From contig MCFE01000488.1 of NCBI GenBank assembly GCA_002104905.1, positions 1 to 64,000 on the forward strand: DNA of 64,000 nucleotides. The letters run 5' to 3'. This DNA is from Basidiobolus meristosporus CBS 931.73 (Eukaryota; Basidiobolomycota; Basidiobolomycetes; Basidiobolales; Basidiobolaceae). Below are positions 12,074 through 23,685 of the stretch, in pieces; within the stretch, counting starts at the first letter, position 1; each line of letters opens with the position of its first letter. Below the pieces are notes generated by a model that made no database searches, had not been told where the DNA came from, and saw only the letters and a list, made by a program, of their open reading frames with translations. The position numbers and the translations under genes were made by a program.

Positions 12074-12913
12074 ATGGAAAAATCCAAGTCCCAGAGGCAC
12101 GCTTCGCCGCAAACTCCCAAATACAAAAACAATCGCCATCAGACTGGACGACAAATCCATAAATCTAAGGATTGTAGCTATCAAAAAAGGCCAGTACCCA
12201 CTTCGATGAAGGCGTCGCGCTTTGATGGTACTGCAAAACCTTTTGACCACAGCCCTCCTCGTTCGCCTACTCCGAAAGTTCATTTTGGGCACCACAGTTC
12301 CTACAGCAGTCCCTATTCTTCCGATTCCGATTCCTTCGAAGCTACCACTCCTCCGCGAAATTCTTTTCTTGCAGAAAACGTTTATAGAAAGGCCAAGCAT
12401 GATGTAAGTCCTAGAGGTGTTAGTCGCGAAACCACTCCTGAATTGATGTCTGAAGAGGAAGTATTTTTCAAGCGTTCCTCGCAACGCAATACTACAAAAG
12501 ACCTCTATGCCGGTCCCACGTTCAGCAATGCGCCTACACCAGATGCACTTCCTGTACCGGCATTTGTGGACCGTACACCTCGCCCTCGAAATATTGTATA
12601 TACGCTATCAACTTCAACTCATTCCCAAACTGAGCAGGGCCTCAATTTATCTCCCCAATTTTCTCCTAATGAATGCCTCGCGAAGTCGTATGAACCTGAC
12701 AATGACCTCCGCCTTAGATCACAAAAGCTTCTTAACTTGTTGAACGGTGGAAATAATGAGCCTTCTCCAAAATCTCATTATCCGACTTCCAATTATTTAG
12801 GAGTGTACCCTCCACCAGGACAACAGTATCAACCATTTGGCTTTCCTTTTTATCAGGGTCTTGCTTCAGATTCATACATCTTCCCGGAATCGTCTGTCTA
12901 TGTTCCCGCCTAA
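12074..12913 (+). CDS. Disordered protein with PNRC/Edc1-like motif (possible mRNA-decapping activator)
   Basis: A single 279-residue exon with a low-complexity Ser/Pro/Thr-rich sequence and no folded domain visible. The informative segment is at about residues 143-163, around YAGPTFSNAP followed by TPDALPVPAF. This has the form of the PNRC motif (Y-A-G-x-x-F, then a S/T-P-x-x-x-L-P-x-P core). In PNRC2 and yeast Edc1/Edc2, such Pro-rich motifs bind the Dcp1 EVH1 domain and stimulate Dcp2 decapping. A role in mRNA decay is therefore inferred. An N-terminal basic patch (TPKYKNNRHQTGRQ) and a short C-terminal helix (LRLRSQKLLNLLNGG) are the only other landmarks. The first ATG of the open frame is used. 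The family assignment rests on one short motif. Confidence 0.7.
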   Translation: MEKSKSQRHASPQTPKYKNNRHQTGRQIHKSKDCSYQKRPVPTSMKASRFDGTAKPFDHSPPRSPTPKVHFGHHSSYSSPYSSDSDSFEATTPPRNSFLAENVYRKAKHDVSPRGVSRETTPELMSEEEVFFKRSSQRNTTKDLYAGPTFSNAPTPDALPVPAFVDRTPRPRNIVYTLSTSTHSQTEQGLNLSPQFSPNECLAKSYEPDNDLRLRSQKLLNLLNGGNNEPSPKSHYPTSNYLGVYPPPGQQYQPFGFPFYQGLASDSYIFPESSVYVPA

Positions 12914-15453
12914 CAGATTCGCTAAGAGAAAATGTGTACATACGAGCTCTCTTTCCGAATCTTGATTTTCCTCGATGCTATTTGCTACGTAACTATAGTA
13001 CGCCTTTCACGGTTGTAACATTAGTTTGCCCACGTTAATTCCGAGTTTTAAACTCGTTTGTCGCTTGTTGTCCGTGCTCCATGAATGGTATTTGTTCAGC
13101 TTCCGATTCCTTTTCTTTCAGCCTTCGTACTGTGAGAGAACAATCTGCATGCACCTGTCCCTCCCCACTCCTACAGTTTGAACATGTGGATAATTCCGTG
13201 TTCTTATTTCAGACCCACTTACTGGCATTTGCCACTGAACCCCTATACACATTGATCCTGATGTGTATTTGATTTGATGATAAATTCACTAGTGAATTCC
13301 AATAACACGAGACTTTGTTTACGTTATTGAAAATATTTTTGATCAGCCGGGTGCAAAACCCATTATCCTACGATTGCCATTTGTACAAAGAATGCGAAAC
13401 AGTGGAATAATTCATCACAACCCACGCAAAGATTCTAATGAATTTGTGTATCAAAATTCTACTGGCTAAAATTGTGGCTGACCAAAACCTAATGAGGATT
13501 AAGAAAATGAACGACTTGACACAGGGATTGAAAAGTGCCCTTGAAATATATATAGAACCTACTTCGGCATGAGTGCCATTAACAAGGTAATCAGCACTAA
13601 GATGAGGACGCAAGTGTGACCGCATGAATTGGTGCTCTACAGCTATAAGTTCAGTAATACGGTCCAACCTACCCGTTTCACCATCCGCGTCTGTGAGTGG
13701 TCTATCCACTTTTATCTATTAGAGGATGTGCTGTGTCATCTCCTCATATGAGTTACACCGCTACTTCCTACATGGTACAAATACGAATAAACATACGATT
13801 ATTTACACGCACTGATGCAGGAAAAGTTGGACCTTTTAAGCTAGGTTGAGATAGCAAGGTGTTTAGTGAGAGAGCAATTAAGCCACCATCATAGACTGGT
13901 TTAGGGTATGCGATTTTGGATGGAATCAGCATTTTAGGGTTTGGTTGAATTGGAACTTTGGTCAGATCTACGCTTGAAAGGTAAATGAATCAATCTCTGC
14001 GTAGCGCCTAGCCGCAAGATTATGGTGTAAAGTTGGATATTCACACTGTTTGATCCGGACTTCTCACATAGAAGATGTTTCATTGTCTAACAACAGCAGA
14101 GCAAAGTAAAGGAGGCCATTACCTCTGGAGAGGCCTAGATATGTGGCACAGTCTAACCGAGCGATGCTTATCGCTCAGAAAGCGCCACTGGAATCTGACA
14201 GAACTATGGGGCTAAATGGCACTCATCAAGTGAAATCTAGGCCTATCGACATACTCTACATCTATACTGTATAAATATCTGAGGTACCTACCAATTATAC
14301 AGCCTACCAAATCGCCACCGACTTTCCCATCATGGTGAGACTCAAATGACACAGTTCGTTAGATGAAACACCGAAGATTAGATACACGTATTCCGAAGGC
14401 TGAGTGATGACTCGAATATATATTTTACCAACGACGATGGAAATAAATATACCTGGAGTGGCACAAACTAATTGTGGGACAGCAGCTTCGTTGGGGCAAA
14501 GGTCGATTTAGTGTCATCCAAGGATTGGTTCAAGTCTACTCTTAGGTCTGCTGGACAAATCACTTCCTTCGCTCATGACCAAAGTAGTCTTTCCGACCTG
14601 ATCCTGAAAAGACTCGCTGGCCACTGGGGCATTTATAGGCTTACCTTCCATTAACTCTAATTCTGAGAAGGTAGCCATCGGCCATAGTTAGTTGTCTTCC
14701 ATCTCTCTTAGTAACTTGGTACCGTAAATTACCAAATTTGTACACGAATTGACTTGCGATGCTGTAGGATTGGTGATCTACTCATCAGACCTATGGTTAT
14801 TCACTAATAATATCACTGGTAACAGTTGACTGGAATCTGCGCCATTTCTGACGATGGTAGTTCATATCAAGTAGGGAACCGACGAGTCAACCTTAAACTC
14901 CTATATCGACCGTGGTACCTAGCTCATTACTATAGGATTAATTAAGCCTTCGATAATTGGCTGCAGCGCGCCGAATCTACAACTTGATTGGGAACTGCAA
15001 TTGAATCACCCCTGGCAGGAATGTAATATATTTAAATCTCCTGGAATATATAAAATTTGGCTACCATGTCTGATGATGCGATCGAAGCACTTTCCTGCTG
15101 ATCTAAGAATATTGTCAAGTGGTGATGCTAGTAACCTAGTAACCCAATGTAGTCCACTACATCGATCATTATAAATTACTAACTTGATCCTTAATATTTC
15201 CAAAATGGCATCTCTTTGGACAAGTATATGACATTGTACAGAGTAATGACATGCGCCTATGATAGCTTTAAATCGATAATTATAGGTATTTAATTAACTC
15301 GGTTACTGGCATGTTGGCTCGGGCAATATAAATGGCTCCTATGTCCTTGGAAGTCAAACTAGCTTGTCCTTAAATCATTGACCGAAGTCCATTTGTTCGT
15401 TACCCATCAATATAATACCCAAACTGAGCACTCCTTTCTAAAAGCAATTTGCA
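12914..15453. other. Intergenic, no gene supported
   Basis: About 2.5 kb. One minus-strand frame (13709-13565) reads like protein around DRITELIAVEHQFMRSHLRP, but it starts at a non-ATG codon and is followed by nothing recognisable. It may be a gene fragment. The right end contains the promoter of the BAR-SH3 gene. Confidence 0.5.
15327..15333 (+). promoter_or_regulatory. TATA-like element upstream of BAR-SH3 gene
   Basis: TATAAAT lies about 120 bp upstream of the start codon at 15454, a plausible core-promoter distance for a fungal gene. Confidence 0.4.
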
Positions 15454-17474
15454 ATGGCAGCCACAATCGGAAAAAATCTTGGTAAATTTAAACAGGTGAG
15501 AAATCAGAGTCAAGTTCGTTCCACTGGTATACATCCTCATTGCCTCTTGAATCACAGTGGACAGGGGAGAAGCTTGGGAAAGCTAATAAAACTGAGTGCA
15601 GTGATGAGTTCCAAAGGCTCGAGCAAGAGACTGACTGTAAGAAAGAGAGCCTCGATAAATTATTCGCTTCCTCGGAGCTCTACCTGAAAACCCTAGGTAT
15701 ATATTTGTGCATATTTGGACGTGGAACGCTTTATTGATTGTTTTGTTTGTCTCTTTAGAGAAGAAGAAGAAAACCGCTGACGATAAAAACAAGGTCGCTC
15801 CTATTGTCTCTTTATCAAACGCTATGATATCTCATGGCCAGGGGCTCCCAAGAGACTCGCCATATGGTAAGGACCATCGCTATTAACGCCCCCTTATCGT
15901 TTTTTCGGTTGACTGACATTGGGCGAACAGGTCAAGCGATGATTAAAGTAGGAGAAGCGCAAGAGCAGCTGGCCAGTGCGCAGATGGAATTCGTAAGTAC
16001 ACGGCTGTCTTTTAGTGGAGAATAGTTGTAGATTTTGACTTCATTTACCTAGGCAATACGGCTTCGTCAAAACTACATTAATGGCTTAGAGAGAGCTCTC
16101 AATGATATGAAAGACTTTCAAGTAATCAATTAAGGCTGCATAATGCTATTACAAAACTTACCAACCAATGTACAATCTAGCAATCACGCAAGAAACTAGA
16201 ATCACGCCGTTTGGATTATAACGCCAAACTTAACGCTGTGCAGAAATCAAAAAAGGAGAAGCCAGAGCTTGAAGAACAAATGAGAGCAGCTGAGATCAAG
16301 TATAACGAAACCCAGGACGATACATATCTCCGAATGATCAATATCAGTGATTCTGAGGTTCGTTCGCTACCTGTGTCAAGTGATGTGTGTCAAAACTGAC
16401 AATGTCTGTTTTTAGGAGGCGGACTTGGAGGACTTGAGTAATTTCTTTGACTCTCAGCTTGCCTTCTTCCAGAGAGGAGTCGAAATCCTCCTTGCTGCAA
16501 AGGGTGTATTTGATCAAAGATCTGCAAAGGAGTACTACGCAAACAAATCTGCACGTAGAAAGCAGAGCTCCGGGTCACGTGGTGAATCAAACGGAACCCT
16601 CCATCGCTCGAAGTCGTTCCACTCTACCTATTCTAATGGTTATGATGATCATGAGCCCAACGGAGTCAATAACAACTACAATAGAACTACACCTTCAACG
16701 CCTGGAAGTACCTATAGTAACTCAGGGACTTACTTCGACCTCCCTAAAAATAACGACAGTTACAGTGATTATTCCCCTGGACCCGGATCATACCAAAGGT
16801 CCAATGTGTCGGCACCTAGGGCCTTCAACCGAGGATCACCCCCTGAGACTACGCCCCAACTTCGACGCTCGGCAACCCTCCCTGCACCTAGCCACCAGAA
16901 AAAGGTCCGCGTGTTATATGGCTTCGATGGCGAATCTGTTGAGGAACTATCCATACGTAAAGGGGATATTGTAACCGTACTTGATGAAATCGATGATGGC
17001 TGGTGGGTAGGCGAGATCATTGATGACAACGGCAGAAGGGCTGGCATGTTCCCATCCAACTATGTTGAGGAAATTGTCGAACCTCAATATCAGCATCCCC
17101 CGCTTCCCAAGAGATCCATCAGTAATAATAACATCAACGCAACGGTCGGTCGTGCGGATGCAGCCCATTATCAACCCGCTGAGCCTGTAGATATCCCTAA
17201 TCGCAGAATGGTACCTATCCCCGGTCGACGTGGTAGCCAAACCCCCGGGCCCATGCCACTATCTCGTGTGGCCTCCAATAACAGCCTTAATAGAACAATG
17301 AGCTCCTCGCCTCGTCCAGTAAGACCCCCAGTTGCTAAACCACAATCCTACCTTGCTGGTAGTCAATATGATCCAAGTAATGGTGTTGGGCCATGTTGTG
17401 AGTGTGGCTGCGATGAATATACACCCAATGTCTTCAAGAAAGACAGTTGCAACAATTGTTTCCATCGTCATTAA
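15454..17474 (+). CDS. BAR-SH3 protein with C-terminal Cys/His tail
   Basis: Seven exons (15454-15495, 15558-15696, 15759-15866, 15931-15992, 16053-16121, 16181-16357, 16416-17474) give 551 residues. The N-terminal ~235 residues form a BAR domain: a start like amphipathic helix 0 (IGKNLGKFKQWTGEKLG), then long charged helices. BAR dimers sense or induce membrane curvature in endocytosis and trafficking. A Ser/Asn/Tyr-rich linker follows. An SH3 domain lies at about 360-418, with ALYDY-like VRVLYGFDG, the WW pair in DDGWWVGE and the closing MFPSNYVEEI; it should bind Pro-rich partners. The last ~26 residues carry closely spaced Cys and end in CNNCFHRH, suggesting a small zinc site. The layout resembles fungal BAR-SH3 proteins near the Rvs167/Gzf-like group, but the tail is unusual. 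Confidence in the domains is high. Confidence 0.92.
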
Positions 17475-18376
17475 CAAGCCAATGATTTTTGGATCCAAAT
17501 CTTGGCTAGGATTTTTAATAGATTTTCCCCTACACATGTGCCGCCATCAATTCTTACCGTACCACCGTTACAAGTACTCACATACACCTACTACCTCTGA
17601 TTATCTGTCTCCCTCTAGTCCATGAAGACTCTGTATTCCACAAATATATCATATTACCCCCGTCCTACCTGAAAAATTCCACTTGGAGATTTAACCTTAC
17701 ACGAATTTCGGTTATACCGCTGGCTGACTTAAACTATTAATAAAAATTCAGGAAATATCCAATTTCTCATGATATGATAACGTCGGTTAAGTGTGGCTCG
17801 CTGGAACTAGAAGATTTTGTTGATCCAATACCACAAGTTACGAAGAATCCCATCACCTCACCTCCACATTACCGAAGTGTATATGTTATGCTGCTGAATC
17901 CCTGCGCTTCGGTAACAGGGCTGGTTATATAATATTGTCAGTTGTTGACAAACTTTAACCGTCCAATGAACGGTCGAAAAAGACTAATCATTGGGTGAAG
18001 ATGATTTGATAAAGTTGAAAAAACAAATGAATTTATTGGCTGAAAGATCGCAACCGAGTTAGGAGTGACAATGATAAACAATAGCTTTTTCCATCGAATC
18101 CTTGCCAATTCACTGGTTATATATGTTTTGAGTAGGTTTTACGCTATGGGTGATCCGATGCTTCATGATTTTCAATGTTTGTAGACCCCTGTCGATTGTT
18201 TATTTACTTATTCGAGTGTCCAATGAGCTTCGTCAAATATCTTTGAAAAAGGTACACACCGGGTGGGATACTTAAGTGCAGCAAATATATTCCCCTCAAC
18301 TTGAATACGTTTATTAACACTCGATACCTTCAGTCCTTCGCCTGTATTATTCCCTTCTAGCAACACTTCACCAAAG
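17475..18376. other. Intergenic between BAR-SH3 gene and 631-residue gene
   Basis: About 0.9 kb holding the 3' UTR of the upstream gene and the promoter of the downstream one. No gene or repeat seen. Confidence 0.6.
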
Positions 18377-20332
18377 ATGGAGTTCTCTGTGGAGAAAGAT
18401 ATCGGATGCCATGAAAGTCTTTACACTTTGAATCTTGCAAGGATGCAAAGAATGCTGCGTTCGTTTCGGTCAAAGTTGAACGCTATTATCAACGATGCAA
18501 AATCCTCCCCAAGTGCGTTTGCCGCGTATGTTTCGGAACAAAGTAACCACAAAAACAAACACAACATCAGAGTGACTTACGGGAAGCGGGGTGGGAGGTC
18601 TATGTACGCTACAACTTCTAGCACGAAAATTGGGTCTTTTGAGTCTACTATCATGAAGCACGAAGCCTCACTGCTGGAGGCCTTTAGACACCTGTTGGTC
18701 AAATTATGGATTACCCCTTCCAAACAAAGCCAGGGCTATTCTTCGAAGCCTCCGTCGTTAGGCATGTTGGCTTCGCAAGTTCTTGGAAACCATTTGGGAA
18801 GAGAGGAATCTCACGAGCAGGCAGCTAAATACTATCAGATTATCCCTGGCCACTTCCGGAGACATACTCTTGTTGCTCATCTTATCCAAGAATGTAGGAA
18901 GTATGTTCGCTCATACAATTTTTATCGAAATCTGCTGGATATCTGTGTTGAACACAGATTGGATCATCAGGTACAAACCAATTTCGTCATCAGCCCACCC
19001 CTTCCTTAAACTCATCCAAATATTCTTTAGGCTAGTGAGTTGCTGGATTACTTATTAGAAGTGCGTCCACTTGGATTGCAACAAGATTTCCATTACTTTT
19101 ATACAATCGCAGTGAAGTCCAATTGTGTTCATACACTCGTACGCAAACTGGAATCTTCCATGTCAACCGAGCAATTCTTACGCTCTGGATTCACAGAATT
19201 CGCCATGAAGCTTTCGTCTCCTTATCAGGCTATACAACTCTTGTCCATTGCTTGGAAATCGTTAATCGAGCAGGCCACCCACAGAAAATCTATCCTCAAA
19301 GATCCTTTGGTCCAGATTCGTATTGGCCAATGGACATCAGCCATAGTGGCGAAATTCATGGCCATTCAAGAGAACCACATGACGTGCTCTGTTGATGCTG
19401 AACACTGCGTCAGAATAATCAGTCAATTATCGAACACACTGATGGCAGCCAAGATACCATTCTTCGCATCATGTCACCTTTCGTTGAATTTAGCTCTACT
19501 GAATTCGATGTTCATACACAAGCAATCTGCTATTAGTGTCGGTACTAATTATTGGGTGAAGCAAATCAGAAGACTCTTCCTCGCCAATGGCAGTGTTAGC
19601 CTTGATGTAGTGGTTACCTCCTACCGAACACATCAAAACCTTCTCGCTCTTGCTCGCACTTGTCAGACATTTGGTCTGTACTCAATCGGGATTGCCATTG
19701 TTAATAGCGCTCTCTCACGGTACTGCGAAATTCGCGGGGAATCCGATCTCTCCACGTGCCCTACAGTGAAGGAGCTGACCATATTTGTGAGAGAGCTGGA
19801 GAGGAGAGGCATCTCAAAAGGTGCCCATATATCCAAAATCTATGAAGATCTTACCTTTGACTCTTGGTTGGAATGCTCACCTACTACGAAAACACAAACC
19901 TACGGATTGACCTTCCCTACTCAATCGGGCAAAGTCTATAACGACTCCAAGCGTGCTCTTCGGTCCAAACATGAGGGATATCGCAGCAGTAACCTTGGAA
20001 ACAAACGGAAGAGCTCCAACCAAGGAGCGGACGATGAGTACTCACCCTGTGCGACGAAAAAAGCCAAAACCCAGTCTATTCGCCATGTAAGAAAGCCTCT
20101 AAGCGACCTTACTTCCATGCGAAATGCCCCTGTAAGGCCTCGCCGTCAAAACGCAGGGAAAGGAGTACGCCAGTTTTGGGTGGTTCCTTCGAAAGGAATG
20201 GAAAGTGACGAAAATCACCATCCACCTACACCAGCCCCGATTCCTGTCAGAAGTACAGTTCAGGAATCACACCTGAATATGAAGCGAGTTCGTGTTTTGC
20301 CACCAACCGAAATAGATGAACTGTGTATATAG
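18377..20332 (+). CDS. Unrecognised 631-residue protein, helical with basic tail
   Basis: Two exons (18377-18970 and 19031-20332) are joined by a 60-nt GT-AG intron that keeps frame. The first ~430 residues are predominantly helical with no motif I can name, in segments resembling TPR-like or other alpha-solenoid repeats. Near residue 480 is EDLTFDSWLECSP. The C-terminal ~150 residues are basic and disordered, with nuclear-signal-like clusters (NKRKSS, TKKAKT). At about residue 552 is RKPLSDLTS, which fits the RxxLxxLxx form of an APC/C destruction box. Together these hint at a nuclear protein, perhaps cell-cycle controlled, but that is inference. I do not recognise the family. The coding status is supported by a long open frame and a clean in-frame intron. 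Confidence 0.8.
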
Positions 20333-22389
20333 ATTTTGTTCTATCTCCCATTAACAATGTACATACTTTGATTTCTGTCTATGGTTCCACTTGGGCACTA
20401 GATAATAAATTACGCTTGTCCTGAAGTATAATAGAATCACTTGTTCATCATCCAATAGATGCTCTGTATAGAACACTGGTACTGGCCGAAACGTACTGCC
20501 TGCCATTCTATTTTTAGATTTGGGAATTGGGATTATTTTACGTCATCCACGTCATGGATCTCTATAATGATTAATATTGACATGGCTAGCCAATTAGGAG
20601 ACACCAATATATCGAAAGAATGCTATTCGATGGTATCTTACTGTGGGGCAACATCGATTCCAGTCAATTAAAAGCAAATTGCATCCGTAATTTTCAGCAG
20701 CACCGTGATCTGGTAAACAAACCCATAACATAATACGCCCAAGTACAGGCTGGGCTAGTCTCTAGACGAGTGAAAAGTGATGTGGGAATATTTTATGGCT
20801 TACTACGGCGGCTAAGTATCATCCGCACGTTACTTTGCGTATTTCCATTCCAGACCTACTTGTTTGGCTGAGCAGACCATTTCAGACATTTGTGTAGTGG
20901 TTGCAAGGTCAATTAGGTAGTTTTGTTTATTACTGGATTCGTTATTATTATTGCAATATCTAATGTCATACCAATGACCGTATCATTCATTGACTAGATT
21001 TCCTAGTCTAATATGGGCCTATTATTACTGCCGTTTTAGCTTTGTATCGCCATCACTCACAAATCCACTATCAACAACATCCAAGACTTCGTCCTTTTCA
21101 GATCACTGGTTATTGAACTGGTTTTAGATTCGGTTGGCAGAAAGCATTGTTGTTTCCAAACGAGCATTGAACTTACGTGACGGATAGAGGCGATATGGTT
21201 TGAGTGTGGCTTTCCAATCAGGTATATTCCGTTGTGAGTGATACTTGGGGAAGGTTCGAACAGGGTGAATCGCCCAAGATTAGTCTGATGCATTGTATCA
21301 GTATGTTTTAGGGTTTATTGGAGGATAGTTTTCATGCTACATCATACAGTAGGAGTTATCACTGAGCGCTCCTTCCGCAAATCCCCTTACTTCTTAGCAC
21401 TTCCTGCAACTGCCCAGTTGACAGAAACCTGGTCAGGTACCTATACCGGCGGACTTAATCAATACTCTTGAGATGGAAAGGTCGATGTGATGTATCTCAT
21501 TCAATTCAATAGACGCCAAGCCGCCAATAGGCAAAATTCAGGCAGGTTTTGCTGAGATTATTTGGTGGATATGAGCTAGTGCCTCACTTGGGAGTAGGAT
21601 AGTGTTGCTGTCATTAATCAAACGATATAGGCGCTACCTCGTTAATGATATGTAGTGAATAGTGTTACTGGTATATGTGAAATATATTATTAGGTTATCG
21701 GATCGCCTAAACCGCTGCTGATTCTGCTTCTACCTCCCCAACCTATCATGATGATTACAGACATATATATAGCATTCCATTTTATGTATAGACCTGGATC
21801 CAAAGATCTTGTAATGTTCATATGTTTGGAAAATATTGAGGTACATTGCTGTTTCGAACTGTACATGTACATACATTGACGGTCGATGTACACTCCGTTG
21901 ACTCTGTGCATAACCATCGTAATATCTAGGTACTGACGACTTGCTTCACTGCGACAGCAATGTTGCGCATTTCGTCTGTTCACAACCTATGTATATATAT
22001 GCTAATGGGTATTTATGGTGCCTGTCTTCCTACCTGGCCAGAATATACTCTTGCATATATTAGAACAATCATCCCTAAGAATCGGCATATTTTGCAAACT
22101 GCTAAAGAGAATGGCTACTCAATAACCATGACTGGATCCTACACCAGTATTAGGCATTTCAATTCAAGCCATCGATACACTTCAAGAATTTCTGCCTAGA
22201 GTTGTGACTATGGATTTACCACGTGATGAATGGAATTTTCTAAATATCAGCATTTGTATGTCAGCCATAGGTTTCATGTCAAAGTATGTGCCAGAATGTA
22301 GCCATATATAAGGTAGGACATCTTGTACGTAAAAATCAAAACTTACATTCTGTCATCAGTAACACATCAGGCCCTTTTAAATCCAGCTA
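20333..22389. other. Intergenic, no gene supported
   Basis: About 2 kb with only short, motif-free frames on both strands. It contains the 3' UTR of the upstream gene (an AATAA-rich stretch near 20404) and, at its right end, the promoter of the secreted-protein gene. Confidence 0.6.
22315..22322 (+). promoter_or_regulatory. TATA box of the secreted-protein gene
   Basis: TATATAAG lies about 70 bp upstream of the ATG at 22390, a good position for a core promoter. Confidence 0.55.
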
Positions 22390-22929
22390 ATGAGATTCCT
22401 AACCCCCCTCATTCTTTTTGCCTCACTCTTACCTTTCGTCCGCTCTGATTGTCCCGAGGACACCGCGGTGTTTTTCCAAACACTGCCCGAGGGACCGGTG
22501 ACTCAGCCGGTGAATGGAGTGAATGTCAGCGATGGTGCCATTTATCTTCGGCGAGGAGTCACTCAGCTCGGTCATAAAGAGAGTCAATGGAGCCCAACCA
22601 ACACGGACCCAGTCATTTTCTCATTCCCGCAGACAGTGGACTCGACAGAAGTGGGTCTTGTTGCCTGCGGGATGCGTGGAGAAGGTGCTTTTGTTGACGC
22701 ATATAATGCCCAAGACGAACTAATATCCACAAAGAGCTATGCAGGCGGGGGATGTGGAAGAGTCTCGTCTTCGTTATATGATGAGGCCTCGACAACAGTA
22801 ACTCTGGACGGTAATGGAATCAAATACCTACATGTTTATTATAAACTTAATCCAGTTCCCTGTCATACCACTGGTCAGTGCAACTATGGTGTAGCCATCA
22901 GAAGTGTGAAGTATCATTGTGAGGCTTAA
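22390..22929 (+). CDS. Small secreted cysteine-containing protein, unknown family
   Basis: A single 179-residue exon. The N-terminus is a clear signal peptide: Arg2, a Leu/Ile/Ala/Phe core and a probable cut after VRS-D near residue 19. The mature chain has six cysteines, enough for three disulfides, and one N-glycosylation sequon (NVS). Regular hydrophobic/polar alternation through the mature region suggests a beta-sandwich, but I cannot match it to a named family. Small secreted Cys proteins in fungi are often wall-associated, carbohydrate-binding or host-interaction proteins; that is context rather than evidence. The next gene, the alcohol dehydrogenase, is on the same strand but has its own TATA box. 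Confidence 0.85.
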   Translation: MRFLTPLILFASLLPFVRSDCPEDTAVFFQTLPEGPVTQPVNGVNVSDGAIYLRRGVTQLGHKESQWSPTNTDPVIFSFPQTVDSTEVGLVACGMRGEGAFVDAYNAQDELISTKSYAGGGCGRVSSSLYDEASTTVTLDGNGIKYLHVYYKLNPVPCHTTGQCNYGVAIRSVKYHCEA

Positions 22930-23685
22930 CCATTGTCAATGGGACTTCACGCTGCCTAATCACTTTATTCATAAATGCAAATTTTAAATCTATTGGCCAC
23001 AAAACCACACGTTTTATTAAACAGAATTTGATGCCTGTCAATCTTGATTAAAATTCGGAACATAAACTAAACATAGAATGTCTTTTCATCATACTACTTG
23101 ACTAGAGCAGAAAGACTCCGTTCAAAGCTAGATTACATAGAGATGGTCCTCACCATACCGAATCATCAATGTGCATTTAGGTCTTCAAAAAGGCGTTGAA
23201 GTCACCCTGGGGTGGTTGCGGACCGGGAACATGTCTCCATGAGGATGGTAACTGTCACACTATACTATCTGACCTCAGTGTTGAGCAACCATTTCGTTGC
23301 TGCGACATGGCAGGCTGTGGTAACATCTGCATAACATCACTAGTCAATATAGCATGGTACGGTGATCTCAACTCCACGAGGATGGCTTGTCTATATCTGG
23401 CTTATTTTGGTAATAAATGCGTCTCCCAGATAATTTTCTCATCAAAAAAGGTGTTATCTTCAATCAGTGACTGTACTTTCGGAAGACACGGCCAATATCT
23501 TCGGAATAATGAGTATACCCTTCAGTCATGCCAATCAAATCTGAATCTTCGTAGCGATCGATGAAAATCGAGCTATCACACGTATTACTAATCATCACAA
23601 CTTCCATTTTTTTCTGAATGCAATAGAACCTGTATATAAATGCCACTGTCGGCTTCTCTTTCTGGTACTATTCCCCACATTCATA
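22930..23685. other. Intergenic with an ambiguous Cys-rich frame
   Basis: About 0.75 kb. A plus-strand frame (23196-23564) contains many cysteines in its first half but starts at a non-ATG codon with no signal peptide, so I do not call a gene. A TATA box for the dehydrogenase lies near the right end. Confidence 0.5.
23633..23640 (+). promoter_or_regulatory. TATA box of the alcohol dehydrogenase gene
   Basis: TATATAAA lies about 50 bp upstream of the ATG at 23686. Confidence 0.55.

Noticed and set aside
13565-13710. Minus-strand frame resembling coding sequence
   Set aside because: Begins at a GTG, runs into simple TATATATA sequence, and no exon partner or family was recognised.
23196-23564. 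Cys-rich plus-strand frame
   Set aside because: Starts at a TTG with no in-frame ATG at its head and no signal peptide; later half loses protein character.
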